From positions 1 to 64,000 of the forward strand of contig PDHQ01000012.1 of NCBI GenBank assembly GCA_003339415.1: DNA of 64,000 bases. Direction: 5' to 3'. Every line of letters begins with the position of its first letter. The stretch's first letter is position 1. Both the position numbers and the translations under genes were made by a program. Below, in pieces: positions 24,915-38,244 of the stretch. The DNA comes from Ophiocordyceps camponoti-saundersi (nom. inval.) (lineage: Eukaryota; Ascomycota; Sordariomycetes; Hypocreales; Ophiocordycipitaceae). The notes beneath the pieces are model-generated. The model made no database searches and was not told the origin of the DNA. It saw only the letters and a list, made by a program, of their open reading frames with translations.

Positions 24915-27900
24915 GGCCAGGCTGAGCCGAGGGTTTGTGCCTCGTGACGTCAGAGATGGTGGCGGTTGGCTGTCGTCAGGTTGCCCTCGTAGTAGAACCT
25001 AGAAGGGAAACTCCAACGTCGCGTCTGCTTCCGACCAGATGCGGATGAATGAGGCGCGCTATCACGTGACTCGAAGATGGTCAACCGAGCGGGGTTCGCC
25101 GTCGTCTTCCGCCAATAGTATTCTTGCATTATTCGTATTCGTATTCATACAATTTGAAAGCCAAAGAACACATGACTGTTACTCCCTGTGAGAACTGGAG
25201 ATGTGAGGTGAGAAGAGGCGAGAACAGGTCTCTGACGATTGTCAGTTGAGCCTCAATTACATAAAGGCAATTGCCATAGATCAAAGGTCACACAGGCTGT
25301 TCTCACGTAGATACAAGCAGACTCTACCGGTTGACTTGGGGACTTCAATACTGGCTTCATCTATGAACGTCTGTCTGTATGGATGCTGGTAGAAATTGTG
25401 ACGTGATAGCGCAACAACTGGCGAGGCAAGGAGAGGCTTGTCTCCGACGACGGTTCCACAGCGACAAGCACCTTTGGTTGCGAGCCAAGTTTCTCTTTGC
25501 CCTTTGAGGGGTTTGCTAGATAAGAAGGATAACCCTGTCCGGATGAAGCTGTCCGCGCCATTTTCGGGCTGCGGCTAATTCTTGTCGGAACAGAACAAGA
25601 AGATCCCTAATAATAAGATTTCCGGATTCGCTGAGAGCGAGCAGAATGTGACACGAATTTATCTACAGCTTACTATAGCCTCAGATATGTGTCAGGTCCA
25701 GCCGCTTTCGATCCCATTCCCGGGTTGGCGCTAGTTCCGGCAGGTTGTGTGTCGAATTCGTCCTTTGAGCACATCATAGTCGACGAAGACAGACAGTCAG
25801 ACATACAGACATACATACATACAGCCAGACAGCCAGACAGACGCAGGCGGCTTAAGAACGCGTAGGGTACGGGCATTTTACTATTTCGCATCTATCCGTA
25901 CTACAGCAGAGGCCAGAGGGGGAGATGTGTTAGTGTGACATACATACAGGACATGTCAGGCCTTATTCCCCTGCTAGTAGAGTATACGCGTGTTTCACCC
26001 GCCGAGAGGCAGCGTTTGATGTGGCTTGCGTGTGTGCGCGGGCGATGAGCGTGCCGAAAAGAAACGCATCACCCTCTGCTCACGTTAAAGTAAAATGAGC
26101 AACTCGAGTAAGAGGCTGAGGCCGTCTCAGCCTCGGCGATTCAATAATCACCGCGGGAGCGATAACTCAAGCAAGCGGAAACAACGAGGCTCAATTCAAT
26201 GACTGAGCTGCGGCGAGGGGCGTTGCAAATGATCAGCCTCGGCTGTGCATCAATTTTGGTTGCGTGCAGTGTGCAGTGAGAGACTAGCTGGTAGTTCGGA
26301 TGGAGGAGTCCTCCTTGGCAGGGCGCCCGCAGCCAACCCTGCATGATGATTGTGCACAGTTCGTAGATAGCACTTCTTTAATCTTATTACCGAGCCTCCG
26401 GGCCATGCTTCCGGAGATGCGACACGTGCCTGTGTCGACACTCGACAGCAAGATGCAGGGAGGCTTCGACTTGAGGGGACCGTGCAAGGATGTCGGTCTT
26501 TGAAGCGGTCAACATACATACATACATACATACAAATGCATCGCATCACGCGTTTGGCAGCGCAACAAAGAAGACGTTGTGTCTCTTTGCGCGTCGTGTC
26601 TGCGTGCCAGTCGGGAACACGCGTCCGGACGAGCCGCGACCGATCTCGTGCTTATACCACTGGTATGCCACTGGTATGCAGGACCGAAGCCGCCTTCCGG
26701 CGGCATGCGGCGGCATGCGGCGGCATCGACGGCCCCCCCAGGCATCTAGAAAGTGAGAGTGTTCGAAGGATTGGCTCATTGACTTCGCCACGACCCTCGA
26801 ATATGACGAGTATGACCGCAGCGGCAGGGGCGGCACTTTAGAGCCATGGAACTTGACGAGGGGGTAACTCGGGGAGTCGGGGGTCACATCCACCAATTCA
26901 GACGCATGGTGGGCTACCCTTCCCGCGCTGGTGCCGGAGTGCATAGACGTGCTAATATCGGGGGTTCCAAGAGTCCCGAAACGATAGGCGTCCATCACTT
27001 CCCACTGGACTTGCGCCCCGTGCACTCGCAGACCAAAGTGACTTTTTCCTTCCCACTATAATCCTTCCTTTGTGTTAGCGCTCTGATAGTTGACCCCGTG
27101 TCTCGGGCTCTGGCAGGGTCGATACAGCCAACGGCCACGAAGGCTCTCCCTCGATCACAAGGGGAGACTTTATATGATATGATTGCCAAGCAGTCGAGCT
27201 AGTATCGTATGTATGTATGTATGTTTGTAGTACCAACTGCGGCACCATCCCCATTTCCGCACATGCATATGTACGGATACATGCACACGCACATTCTTCG
27301 TAGACGACGAATACGTGTTTGCTGATTGGGAGGTCACGAAGCCTTCCTTGGCCCCCGAGTCTCGCGTAAGCCCCATATGTATCCGTACTGTTGTCGGATA
27401 GGCCGGGAGCTACACACACACACACACACACACCCACGCACAGCAGACACACACACGCATGTAGTATGTGTGTCTGAATATACGGATATGTATGATTATG
27501 AATGAATGTATGTTCCTACTCACACACACACACACACACACACAGGGGGAGACCGAAAAGACAGTCATCTTGGGTCGCTTTCGAGGAAATTCGCTGGATG
27601 GCGCAAGTGGGTAGCGAGTAATTAATCTTTGGGTACCGACCTATTGAAACCCGCACACAATACGTCGCGCATGAAGATAGCCTGCTACCCGCGGTAACTC
27701 TCTCCCTGCGCGCTCCGCCTTGCGGCCGTCTTTGTACTTGTACCAGCTGTCTGTGCCACATCCGCGGCCGCGAACGCCAGTCCGTTACTGTTACGGCCGT
27801 ACCCGTACAAGGTGCGCTAGCCTGTCGTCTTTTGTGCTGCCCCTCTCTGAGGCCCCAGCCGTCGCCGCGTCCGCCCCCGGAGGTACCTGCGAATCGCCTA

Positions 27901-28388
27901 ACCCTCGCCGTGGCTTGCCCCCAAGGAGGTACCTCTCTTCTGGCCTAGGAGGACCCCCCCCCCCAAGTCCCTCCCCCTTCTCAGGCCGCTCAATCCATCG
28001 CCAGCCCGCCCGTCTTTTCTTCTTCCCACACCACTACACAACCATCGCCGTTCCGTCACCCAAACCCTCGTCGACGTCTTCCGTGACGACCGCTTCGCTC
28101 CGGTGTCGCCAGCGACCGTCATTGCGACTGAGCTCTCTCACGCTGCTCGTCGTCTCCTCGCCCTTTCTCTCCCTTTCCTCCTCCTCTCCCCTCCCCGTTT
28201 CAGCCTGTCGCCGTCGCCTCCCGCGCTCCCTCGCCTGCTCAATCACGCAAAGGGGGAAGGAAAAAAAGCCGTGTCGTGGCCAATCGACGACAAATCACGA
28301 ATTATCCGACGCTTCTTTCCCCGACGCACCCCATCCTGGCTGGTTTCATAGGATTCAACGGGCGTCTGCCCGCCGCTTGTCGCCCGTC
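24915..28388. other. Long intergenic region and flippase leader
   Basis: No gene is supported over 24,915 to about 27,700. Visible items are TCACGTGA at 25062-25069, TACA repeats (about 25810, 26513 and 27208), a 9-bp inverted repeat (26112-26134), short tandem CGGCATG units (about 26698-26725), CA repeats (27411-27434 and 27520-27544) and four TACGGAT/ATCCGTA copies. From about 27,700 the sequence is the promoter and pyrimidine-rich leader of the flippase gene, with a C-run at 27954-27964. Confidence 0.55.
26112..26134. repeat. Perfect 9-bp inverted repeat, 5-nt loop
   Basis: GAGGCTGAG and CTCAGCCTC flank the loop GCCGT, giving a GC-rich hairpin in non-coding DNA far from either neighbouring gene. 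No function is evident. Confidence 0.7.
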
Positions 28389-31300
28389 ATGACCACGGCC
28401 ACTGGCTCGGGGCCTGGCGCCGACGGCAACCCGCAAAAGTTGGAGCACTCTCATCGTACACGCTGGGCCACTCGAAAGATGACAATCAAAAGTGGTCGTC
28501 ACAAGCGTCTGTCGCTCCTCAACCGCATGCAGCAACGGAAACGCGCATCGAACGAGAAGCAACCCCCGGCTGGCGACAACCCTGAGCCGCCCCTGACGGA
28601 TCGCAGCAGCGAAGATGGTTCCGAGTCGTCTCAACCCGAAGACAATGGCCGCACCCTTTACTTCAATCTGCCCTTACCCGACGACCTGCTGAGCGACGGC
28701 CATCCCATCCAGATGTTTCCTCGGAACAAGATAAGGACCGCCAAGTACACGCCGCTCTCCTTCGTTCCCAAGAACTTGTGGTTCCAGTTCCACAATGTGG
28801 CCAACATCTTTTTCCTTTTCCTTGTCATTCTCGGAGTGAGTAACCTCTCCCTACACCCTTTGCTTTCCCCCTGTCTCGTCTCGCCTCGTACCGCATCGTC
28901 GTCGGCCGGGCCGTTAAGCCGCCCCTTTTCCCGCAGATATTTCCCATATTTGGTGGCGTCAACCCCGGTCTCAACGCCGTCCCCCTTATCTTTATCATCG
29001 TCGTCACGGCAATCAAAGATGCCGTCGAGGATTATCGACGTACTGTTCTCGACACCGAACTCAACAACGCCCCCGTCCACCGATTGTCGCATTGGGACAA
29101 CGTCAATGTCGAGGAGGGGACCGTTTCATCTTGGAGGAGGTTTAAAAAGGCCAACACGAGGCTTTTCGGCTCCATGTGGCATGCCATTGAGAGCCTTTGG
29201 TCTCAAAAGGCCAGGACGGCCAGGGCTGAGCGCAAAGCGCGCAAGCTGCAAGAGGGCGACCAGGAGGATGAAGTCCGCCCTTCGGTCGAGACGATACGCA
29301 CGAGAATGTCGGTCCGTGAGGCTCTCTCTTCGCCCTTTAGCCGCGACTCCTTCAAATCCGCCGAGGACGACATCCCCATGACCCCGGTCGGCTCACCCAA
29401 GGCCCTCGGCGACCTACCAACCATCGAAGTGCCCGACGACCGAGACGCCCAGCGCGCCGCCGCACTCCGGTCGATGAAGTCTGACCTCGTCAATTATCGC
29501 CGCGCACCGGAGGGAGCAAAGTTCAAAAAGGACACCTGGAAGAGCATCCAGGTCGGTGATTTCGTCCGAATCTACAACGATGACGAGCTACCCGCCGACG
29601 TCATCATCCTTTCCACCTCGGATCCCGACGGCGCCTGTTACGTCGAAACGAAAAATCTGGACGGCGAGACCAACCTCAAAGTTCGTCAGGCCCTTCGCTG
29701 CGGCCGAACCCTGAAGCACGCCCGGGACTGCGAGAGGGCCGAGTTTCACATCGAGAGCGAGCCGCCGCAGCCCAATCTTTACAAGTACAACGGTGCCCTG
29801 CATTGGAAGCAGCCGGTCCCGGGTTACTCCGAGGACGATCCTGAAAGCATGACAGAGCCCATCACAATTGATAATCTTCTCCTTCGTGGCTGCAATCTTC
29901 GGAATACCGAGTGGGTTCTCGGCGTCGTCATTTTCACCGGTCACGACACCAAGATCATGATGAATGCCGGCATCACCCCTAGTAAGCGGTCGAGGATCGC
30001 TCGCGAGATGAATTTCAACGTCGTCTGCAACTTCGGCATCTTGCTCATCATGTGTCTCCTGTCGGGCATCTTCAACGGCGTCGCCTGGGCCAAGACGGAT
30101 GCGTCGCTGCATTTCTTCGACTTTGGCTCCATCGGTGGCAGCGCCGCTATGAGCGGCTTCATCACCTTCTGGGCCGCTATCATCGTTTTCCAGAACTTGG
30201 TTCCCATCTCCCTCTACATCACGCTCGAAATCGTCCGCACTCTCCAGGCCGTCCTCATCTTCAATGACATCGATATGTACTACGCCAAGATCGACCAGCC
30301 TTGTATTCCGAAGTCGTGGAACATCTCCGATGACGTCGGCCAAATCGAATACATCTTCTCCGACAAGACGGGTACGCTGACACAGAACGTTATGGAGTTC
30401 AAGAAGGCCTCCATCAACGGACAGCCATACGGCGAGGCCTTCACGGAAGCGCAGGCTGGCATGCAGAAGCGGCTTGGCGTCGACGTCGCAACCGAGTCGG
30501 TCAGGATCGAGGCCGAGATCGCCGAGGCCAAGGTTAAGGCTCTTGCCAGTCTGCGCAAGTTGTATGATAATCCCTATCTTCACGACGAAAACGTCACATT
30601 CATCGCGCCCGACTTCGTTTCCGACTTGGCAGGCCATAGCGGACCCGAACAACGGGCGGCCAACGAGGAGTTCATGCTCGCACTCAGCCTATGTCACACG
30701 GTCATCGCCGAAAGATCGCCCGGCGATCCACCGAGCATGACTTTCAAGGCACAGTCGCCCGATGAGGAGGCTTTGGTCGCCACCGCTCGGGATATGGGCT
30801 TCACCGTCATCAACAACAACAGCGACGGCATCGACTTGAACGTTTTGGGCGAGGATCGTCACTACCCGATCCTTAACACTATCGAGTTCAACTCGAGCAG
30901 GAAGCGAATGAGCTCCATCGTGCGGATGCCCGACGGTCAGATCGTTCTCTACTGCAAGGGCGCCGACTCGGTCATCTACTCGCGCCTGAAGCGGGGCGAG
31001 CAGCAGCAGTTGCGACGTCAGACGGCCGAGCACCTCGAGATGTTTGCCCGGGAAGGCCTGCGAACGCTGTGCATCGCGCGCAAGACGCTGACGGATAAGG
31101 AGTACGATGCGTGGAAAAAGGAGCACGATGCGGCGGCCGCTGCGCTCGAGAACCGCGAGGAGAAGCTCGAGACAGTGGCCGAGCTCATCGAGCAGGACCT
31201 GATGCTGTTGGGCGGCACCGCCATCGAAGATCGGCTGCAGGACGGCGTGCCCGACACCATCGCCTTGCTCGGCCAGGCCGGCATGAAGCTCTGGGTCCTG

Positions 31301-33187
31301 ACAGGCGACAAGGTCGAGACCGCCATCAACATCGGCTTCTCGTGCAACCTGCTGAACAATGACATGGAGCTGATACATCTCAAACTCGACGAGGACGAGA
31401 CAGGCGAGACGAGTGACGAGACCTTCCTCGCTACGACAGAGAAGTTACTGGAGCAGAACCTGCAGGTCTTTGGTCTTGTTGGCGATGACAAGGACCTGGC
31501 GGCGGCAATGAAGAACCACGAGCCGCCGGCGCCGACGCACGGCCTGGTCATCGACGGCTTCACCCTCCGCTGGGCCCTTAACGATCGGTTGCGACAGAAG
31601 TTCCTACTCCTGTGCAAGCAGTGCAAGTCAGTCTTGTGCTGCCGCGTCAGCCCCGCGCAAAAGGCGGCCGTCGTGGCCATGGTGAAGACGGGGCTGGACG
31701 TGATGACGTTGTCCATTGGCGACGGGGCCAACGACGTGGCGATGATTCAGGAGGCCGACGTGGGCGTTGGCATCGCCGGCGTCGAGGGTCGACAGGCGGC
31801 CATGTCGTCCGATTACGCCATCGCTCAATTCCGGTTCCTTCAGAGGCTCATGCTGGTGCACGGGAGGTGGGACTATCGACGGTTGGCGGAGAGCATCGCC
31901 AACTTCTTCTACAAGAACGTTGTGTGGACCTTTGGCATCTTTTGGTTCGAGATCTTCTGCGACTTCGACATCACCTACCCCTTCGACTACACGTACATCC
32001 TCCTGTTCAACCTGATCTTCACGTCGCTCCCCGTCGGCATTATGGGCGTGCTTGACCAGGACGTCTCGGATAAGGTGTCGCTGGCCGTGCCTCAGCTGTA
32101 TCGGCGCGGCATTGAGCGGCTTGAGTGGACGCATCGCAAGTTTTGGTGAGTTGGAGACTAACGACGGCTAAGCAATACGGCCGGCTAACAATGACGCAGG
32201 CTGTACATGATTGACGGTCTCTACCAGTCCGTCATGGTCTTCTTCATCCCGTACTTGCTGTTCGTTCCGGCCCAGCCAGTGAGCTTCTCCGGGCTCGGCC
32301 TCGAGGATAGACTCCGATTCGGCGCCTACGTGGCTCATCCGGCCGTGGTGACGATCAACGCTTACATATTGATCAACACGTACCGATGGGACTGGCTGAT
32401 GCTGTTGGTGGTGAGCCTTAGCGACCTCTCCATCTTCTTCTGGACGGGCGTCTACTCGTCCTTTGTCTCGTCAGGCTTCTTCTTCAAGACGGCAGCCGAA
32501 GTGTACAGCGAAGCCAGCTTCTGGGCCGTCTTCTTCATCGTACCCGTCATCTGCCTGTTTCCACGGTTCGCCGTTAAGTCGCTGCAGAAAGTGTACTGGC
32601 CGTACGACGTGGACATCATCCGCGAGCAAGAGAAGATGGGCGTCTTCGCGCACCTGACAGACGACAGCACGACCAGCCTCCGTCACGGCAGCGATGGCGG
32701 CAGTCAGAAGTCGGGCAAAAGCTCCAAGAAGGCCAAGCATACCCTCAAGCACAGTGTCGACGATGATCTACGGCCCATCTACCCGCCTTCGACGGCGACT
32801 CGAACGACACATAATCGGACGCACCACGGCAGCGACTCGACCAACTTTTCGGCCGACGCGTCACTCGACGCCGTCGCCATCGCCACGGGTGCCAACCGCC
32901 TGTCGATGGACGCGCCGCCCCCAGAACGGCCGTCGGTCGAGGTGACGCGACCGTCGAATGAGAGGATGCGGCCGTCATACGACCGTATGCGCATGTCGAT
33001 GGATCGCGTCCGGCCGAGTTTCGAGGCGAGCAGCGACTTCACCTCGGCGGCGCGGCTGCAGCGCATCGAGTCGACGCAAACGGGGGGTCTCAAGGCCAGA
33101 CTCCGAGGCCTATCGTTGACCAAGAACTCGGGCCAAAACTCACCGCTGAGTCCGCGTTCGCCAAGGTCGCCCCGTTTGCGCCGCTAG
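28389..33187 (+). CDS. P4-type phospholipid-translocating ATPase (flippase), Dnf1/2 type
   Basis: Three exons, 28389-28835, 28937-32145 and 32200-33187, encode 1,547 aa, close to yeast Dnf1. P4-ATPases flip phosphatidylcholine/ethanolamine-type lipids to the cytosolic leaflet at the plasma membrane and endosomes, usually with a Cdc50-family partner. Seen in order: N-terminal basic region; TM1-2 (about 128-175, split by intron 1); actuator loop DGET at 391-394, the P4 form of TGES; PISLYITLEI in TM4; phosphorylation motif DKTGTLTQ with Asp625; nucleotide-binding KGADSVIY and hinge GDGANDV at about 1077; six C-terminal membrane segments; and a Ser/Arg-rich tail of about 180 residues, probably regulated by kinases. 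The second intron splits Trp in HRKFWLYMIDGLYQS. The start at 28389 is the first in-frame ATG after a long leader. Dnf rather than Drs2 grouping rests on length and TM loop style. Confidence 0.96.
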
Positions 33188-34145
33188 TCTTCAATCTTCC
33201 CTCCCTTTGTACATTACGGCTTCGACGCGGGTGACAGACACACGTTGCCCTCATTTTTTTTCCCTTTCTGCTTTGGACTCTGATGCTTCGCCGTGGCCTT
33301 GCACGGAGTGTGTTTACGCTCGGCGCAGGTGGCATTTTCATGGCTTTTGACGATTTGCATGAGCGATCTACGCGTTGCCACACTCGACCGTCGAGTTTAA
33401 TAAACGGACCGGCGATGCAAAGCAGCAAAACTCACACGGACCTACACACACACACACCTCTTCACACACACAGAGTAACGCACCGTACATACCACACCCC
33501 CAGTCACTGTCATGATTGCAGGGCTGCCAGGGGGAATCAACATCTATGTTCCTCTTTTCTTCCTCGACTTCCTTTCACCCCATTTCCTCTGTCTGTTCTT
33601 TTCCGCGGCGCAAGGAGGGTTATTCTTTTCTTTCCCCGGTCAGGCGTTCTGCGCAATGAAGCATAAAGAAGTGCACGGTCGGGCAAGGTAGCCCGACAAG
33701 CGCTTTCGACGTTGTTTTTCATGCTCTGTTTTCCCCCCTTTCCCCTCCGTTTCCCCTTTTAAACCCCGTCTCCCCGCACGCGCCACATAGAGTCTTTGCA
33801 GAGAGCGAAGTGGATGAGATTAAAAAAAAGGAGATACAGAAGGGCGGGCAGCGCTGCGGGTTTTCGACAACGGGTTGGGGAGAAATCTCGGAGGTGTGTA
33901 TCAATTACTGTAGTACCTATGTCTATGTTGGAAATCAAGACAGAAGTTTTCCAATTCTCTTGGGTGTTTTTTAAGCACGTAAGCGGGGATGAGGTTGAAG
34001 ATAGACGTTGATAAGGAACCTCGTCATAGCAATATTTTGCTATATGCGAAGTGACGGGGTCTATCGGTCGACATCCGATTGTCCCGGCCTTAGCCCGCAG
34101 GTGTGCACTTATGAGAGCAGCATGTAAAAAACCCCCCCATGCACG
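33188..34145. other. Spacer between flippase and ALDH genes
   Basis: This covers the flippase 3' flank (including CA repeats about 33440-33475) and the ALDH promoter. Short frames such as those near 33,540-33,900 show no domain and no splice partners. No gene is visible. Confidence 0.6.
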
Positions 34146-36052
34146 ATGATGGACCATCTTGGGTGAGTTCTTTTCTTCATCGCTTTCCCTTCTTCCTTTC
34201 TTTTTTCCTTCCTCTTCTCTTCTCCTCTTCTCTCCTGCCGTCCAGCTGACGAATTTTCACTCCCCCCCCCTCCCCTTTTATCAGTACGCTGCAGCCATGG
34301 CCGAGGCTGCTCCTCACAGCGGTGACGACGCTCAGCCTCGTCATCGTCGGCACCTGGCTTCTGAGACGGGCACGAGCATACCAAGCTGAAGAGCAGGCCA
34401 TCGACTACAGCGTTCCCGCGCCGGAACCGCCGTCTCCGGAGCGGACGGTTGAGCGGACCTGCATCCGGATGGAGGGCTCTTCGGCGGTGCAATGCTACGC
34501 GCCGGCGACGGGCCGCTTCCTCGGTCTCGTGAACCCTTGTTCTGCCGCGGCGGTGGACAGGGCCGTCGCCTCGGCTTCGAAGGCGCAGCTCGCGTGGTCC
34601 AAGAGTTCAATGGCTCAGAGGAGGGCTGTGCTCAAGAGTCTTCTTCGTCATATACTTCGTGACGCCGAGGTGATTTGTCGGATCGCTTCCGTCGATAGCG
34701 GGAAGACTTTGGCGGATGCTCATCTCGGAGAGCTTCTCGTCACGGCTGAGAGGATTCGTTGGACCATCGTTCATGGTGAGGACGTGTTGAGGCCGGAGTG
34801 GAGGTCGACTAGTCCTCTCATGATCCACAAGAGGAATTCCGTCAGGTACGAGGCTTTGGGCGTCGTCGCCTCGCTCGTCAGTTGGAATTACCCCTTTCAT
34901 AACCTGATGGGTCCGGTGGTGAGCGGCCTTTTCGCCGGCAACGCCGTCGTCGTCAAGGTTTCGGAGAGGACGGCCTGGTCGGCCTCGTACTTTTGCAACA
35001 TCGCCAGGGGAGCCCTCGTCGCTCACGGTCACGATCCCATGCTCGTTCACGCCCTCGTCTGTTGGCCCGGCCCGGCTTCCCATCTGGTTTCCCACCCGAC
35101 CGTCAGCCATGTGACCTTCGTCGGCTCGAGACCGGTGGCCAGGCTCGTCGCCTCGGCCGCCGCTCGCGTTCCGAAACCCATCGTGGCCGAACTGGGAGGC
35201 AAGGACCCATGTATCGTCCTCGACTCCGCCGCGGACGACCTGGGCCGCATCGTCGAGGTCATCCTCCGAGGCGCCTTCCAAGCCGCCGGTCAGAATTGCA
35301 TCGGAATCGAAAGAGTAATCGCCTCCCCCTCGGTATACAAACGTCTTGTCGCAGCCCTCGAACCGAGGATCCGCGCCCTACGTCTCGGTCCCGAAGCCGA
35401 CGTCGGCGCCCTAATCTCAGACGAGCCTCTGCAACGGCTCGAAGACCTCGTCGACGACGCCGTCTCGCGAGGAGCCCGTCTCCTAGTCGGAGGTCATCGC
35501 CACCACCACGCCCACTATCCTCTAGGTCACTACTTCGAGCCCACGCTGCTCGTCGACGTCCGTCCCGACATGCCCATCGCCCAGACGGAATGCTTCGCCC
35601 CGATATTATGCCTCCTCCCTTCCCCCTCCGACCGTCCCCAAGACCTCCTCGCCATCGCAAACGCACCCGACTTCGGCCTCGGCGCCTCCGTCTTCGCCCA
35701 CGAGCGGGACCCCTCCCTCGAGCCCGTCGTCGTCGGCATCCGCGCCGGCATGGTCGCCGTCAACGACTTCGCCGCCTATTACCCTGCCGGCCTCCCCTTT
35801 GGCGGCGTTGCTGGCTCCGGCTATGGCCGCTTCGCAGGTCCCGAGGGCCTCCGCGGCTTGTGCAATGTCAAGAGTGTCTGCGAGGACCGCTTCGCTTGGT
35901 TCGGCGTCCGCACCACCATCCCCAAGCCCCTGCGCTACCCCGTGTCTGACCAACAGCGCGCCTGGGCCTTTGCTCACAGCCTTGTCGAGATCGGATACGG
36001 CGAGCTGTCTGCCAAGGTCAAGGGCCTCGTCCGCCTTGTACAGAACATGTAG
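34146..36052 (+). CDS. Membrane-anchored aldehyde dehydrogenase, Msc7-like
   Basis: A short exon 1 (34146-34162, MMDHLG) is joined across a 122-nt intron (GTGAGT...CAG) to exon 2 (34285-36052), giving 594 aa; starting at the second ATG gives 593. The joined N-terminus LLLTAVTTLSLVIVGTWLL forms a membrane anchor, which the unspliced frame would break. The rest is a full ALDH fold: Rossmann region with SWNYPFHN and KVSERTAWSA; catalytic general base Glu308 in ELGGKDP; nucleophile Cys344 in GQNCIGIE; and the E-x-F-A-P-like NAD site TECFAPIL. This layout matches yeast Msc7, an ER-associated ALDH of unclear substrate linked to meiotic recombination in screens. NAD(P)-dependent aldehyde oxidation is inferred from the intact catalytic pair. 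The gene is convergent with the DEAD-box helicase, with 220 nt between stops. Confidence 0.93.
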
Positions 36053-36272
36053 TTCTTCTGTTTGTTAGCCATTCTCACACAGCACCATGTCGCTTGCTCC
36101 GTGTGCTAAAACGCCTATTTAATTTCCCTTCCATTATCTACCGTAGACTTTTCTCTCTAAATGCCTGCACATCAAGGCACATCACAAGGCTCCCCTTTTC
36201 TGTCGACATATCCACCAATCACGACGTCAGCCCATCCGCTTCGGCAGTGTGTGTCCTCTGGCTGCAGCGGTT

Positions 36273-38244
36273 TTACCAAGCAGCGGCAGCAGGTGCCGTG
36301 CTGTCCCAACCCCCTCCGGCAGCAGGCTTGTCCACAGAGCTCGTCTGGGCTTCACCGCCGCCTCCCCAGGCATCTTGACCTCCCTGATCAGCCTTCTCAC
36401 CCCAACCATTGTTCTCTTCACCACCCAAGTTGAGGCTCGCCATGGTGCCGAGATCGTTGGGGTCAAAGTCCGAGTCGGCCTCGAACTTGGGCTTCTCGGC
36501 GGCCTCTCCGTCGGGCACATACGGCTGCAAGAACTCCGGTATCTCCTGCTTCGTCTCGAGGAGAGTGCGAGTGAGAACGCTCGCCATGGGCTCGTCCCGA
36601 TCGCAAAACATCGACGTGGCGACGCCGCGATGACCGATACGGCCAGTCCTGCCTATTTTTATTTTTTTGGATCAGTATCATAGCTAGGGATCATGAAAAG
36701 AAGACGACGTACCAATGCGATGCGTGTACTCCTCGATGCCACCGTGATCCATCGACGGCAGGTCATAGTTGATGACATGCATGACGTTGCGGACGTCGAT
36801 GCCTCGAGCCATCACACCGGTGGAGACGAGAATGGGAGCCTTTCCAGAGCGGAACGCGCGCAAGGCTGCCTCGCGCTCCATCTGAGTGCGATCCCGATGA
36901 ATGGAGGTGACGGGAAGACCCATGTTGTACAAGAAGTCATCGAGGTCGTCAACGCTTTGTCGGCTATTGGTGAAGATGATGGTGCGGACGCCATGCATCT
37001 CTTCGAGAAGGCGCACGAGCGTCTGACGTTTGTCGTCGCGATCAACCTCGACTATGTGCTGCTGGATGTTTTCCGTCGTACTGCCGGCACGACCTACGCG
37101 GAAGCGCACATGCGACGCCGACAAATGCTCCTTGGCCAAATCCCGGGCGGCCTTGGGAAAGGTGGCGGAAAATAGACCGTAGACGATGTTACCCTCGTCT
37201 TGTTCTGCGGAGACGGTTAGTAAAGGATTTATGATGTTGATGGCCAAAAAACTCACCTCCACCGCAGAGGATCTTGCCAATGTCGTCGCTCCAATCCGAT
37301 TCAAGCATCTCATCGGCTTCGTCAATGATCATGTACTTGAGGCGTCTGAGCGTTAAGACATTAGGGCGAGTGATAAAGTCGATCAAGCGACCGGGGGTTC
37401 CGACGAGAATATCGCAGCCCTTACCGAGCTGCCTCATCTGCTCTCTAATGGGTGTTCCACCATAAACAACTCCAGGACGTAGCATCGACCGGTAGCACAA
37501 TCGGCGAGCTTCATTGAAGATTTGCACAGCCAGCTCTCTGGTCGGGACGACGATCAGGACCAAAGGCTCGGCAACGACGCCCATGTCCTCGGAGTACATG
37601 GCGGGATTAGGCCGCGGAGCCGCAAGCTTCTTAGCCTTTCCCATAAGCTTGCTTGCGATGGGGATGAGGTAGGCGGCTGTTTTGCCAGAACCTGGAAGAA
37701 GGGGATGAGAATCGAAGTATCCGACGGAAGCAAAGGAATGAGAACTTACCTGTCTGGGCGATGCCGATGACATCGTAGCCCTGCAAAATGGAGGGGATAG
37801 TGTATTTCTGTATCGGCGTCGGATTTTCGTAGCCCGATAGCTCGACATTTTCCTTGATGCAAGGATGAAGGCCCGCAGTTTCAAAGGAACGGATAGGGTC
37901 TATCTTGACAGGCCCTTCCTGTTGAACCTCGATCTGGTCGATCCTACAATACGTTAGAGGTTTGAAGACCTGAAATTATGCAAGGGAACATACTTTTGGA
38001 AATCGAGACCGATGCGTTCATGTCGAGTGGCTGGGTCTCCGAAGAGTTCTAGCTCGAGCTCAGGGAACTTGGGCCCGATGTCGCCAAACTCATCGTTCCA
38101 TTCGTAAACTCGGGCGTTTCCGTCCCAGGTGGCCTCGCCGTCGGGGTTGGTGGGGGAAGTGTAGTCAATAGCCTGGTTAGTGACCCAACCAGGGACAGCC
38201 GTATCTGACGACTTGGCGGCCGAGTCGTCGTTGCCGTTCCCCAT
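36273..38244 (-). CDS. DEAD-box ATP-dependent RNA helicase, Ded1/Vasa-like
   Basis: Five exons, 38244-37994, 37943-37750, 37691-37257, 37204-36713 and 36652-36273, encode 583 aa. Motifs in order: Q-motif region with PTPIQKYTIPSILQG; motif I AQTGSGKT (146-153, split by intron 2); PTRELA; GG and TPGRLIDF; DEAD at 272-275; SAT in GLFSATFP; ARGIDVRNV; and HRIGRTGRIG, the last split by intron 4. The N-terminal 85 residues are acidic and Trp-containing. The C-terminal 80 are Gly/Trp/Glu-rich (NNGWGEKADQGG, DAWGGGGE). Domain layout is Ded1/DDX3/Vasa-like, but VPIRS-type linkers and the RGG-poor tail differ from Ded1 itself, so I think it is a filamentous-fungal paralog. It probably remodels mRNPs in translation or RNA decay; this is inference. 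Confidence 0.93.

Noticed and set aside
27411..27544. CA and TATG repeat clusters considered as a CRISPR-like array
   Set aside because: Simple microsatellites without unique spacers, in a eukaryotic genome.
29588..30652. 354-aa minus-strand frame within the flippase gene
   Set aside because: Shadow frame opposite highly conserved P4-ATPase sequence; no motif of its own.
34993..35949. 318-aa plus-strand Arg/Pro-rich frame
   Set aside because: Alternate frame of the aldehyde dehydrogenase exon; composition follows GC-rich third positions.
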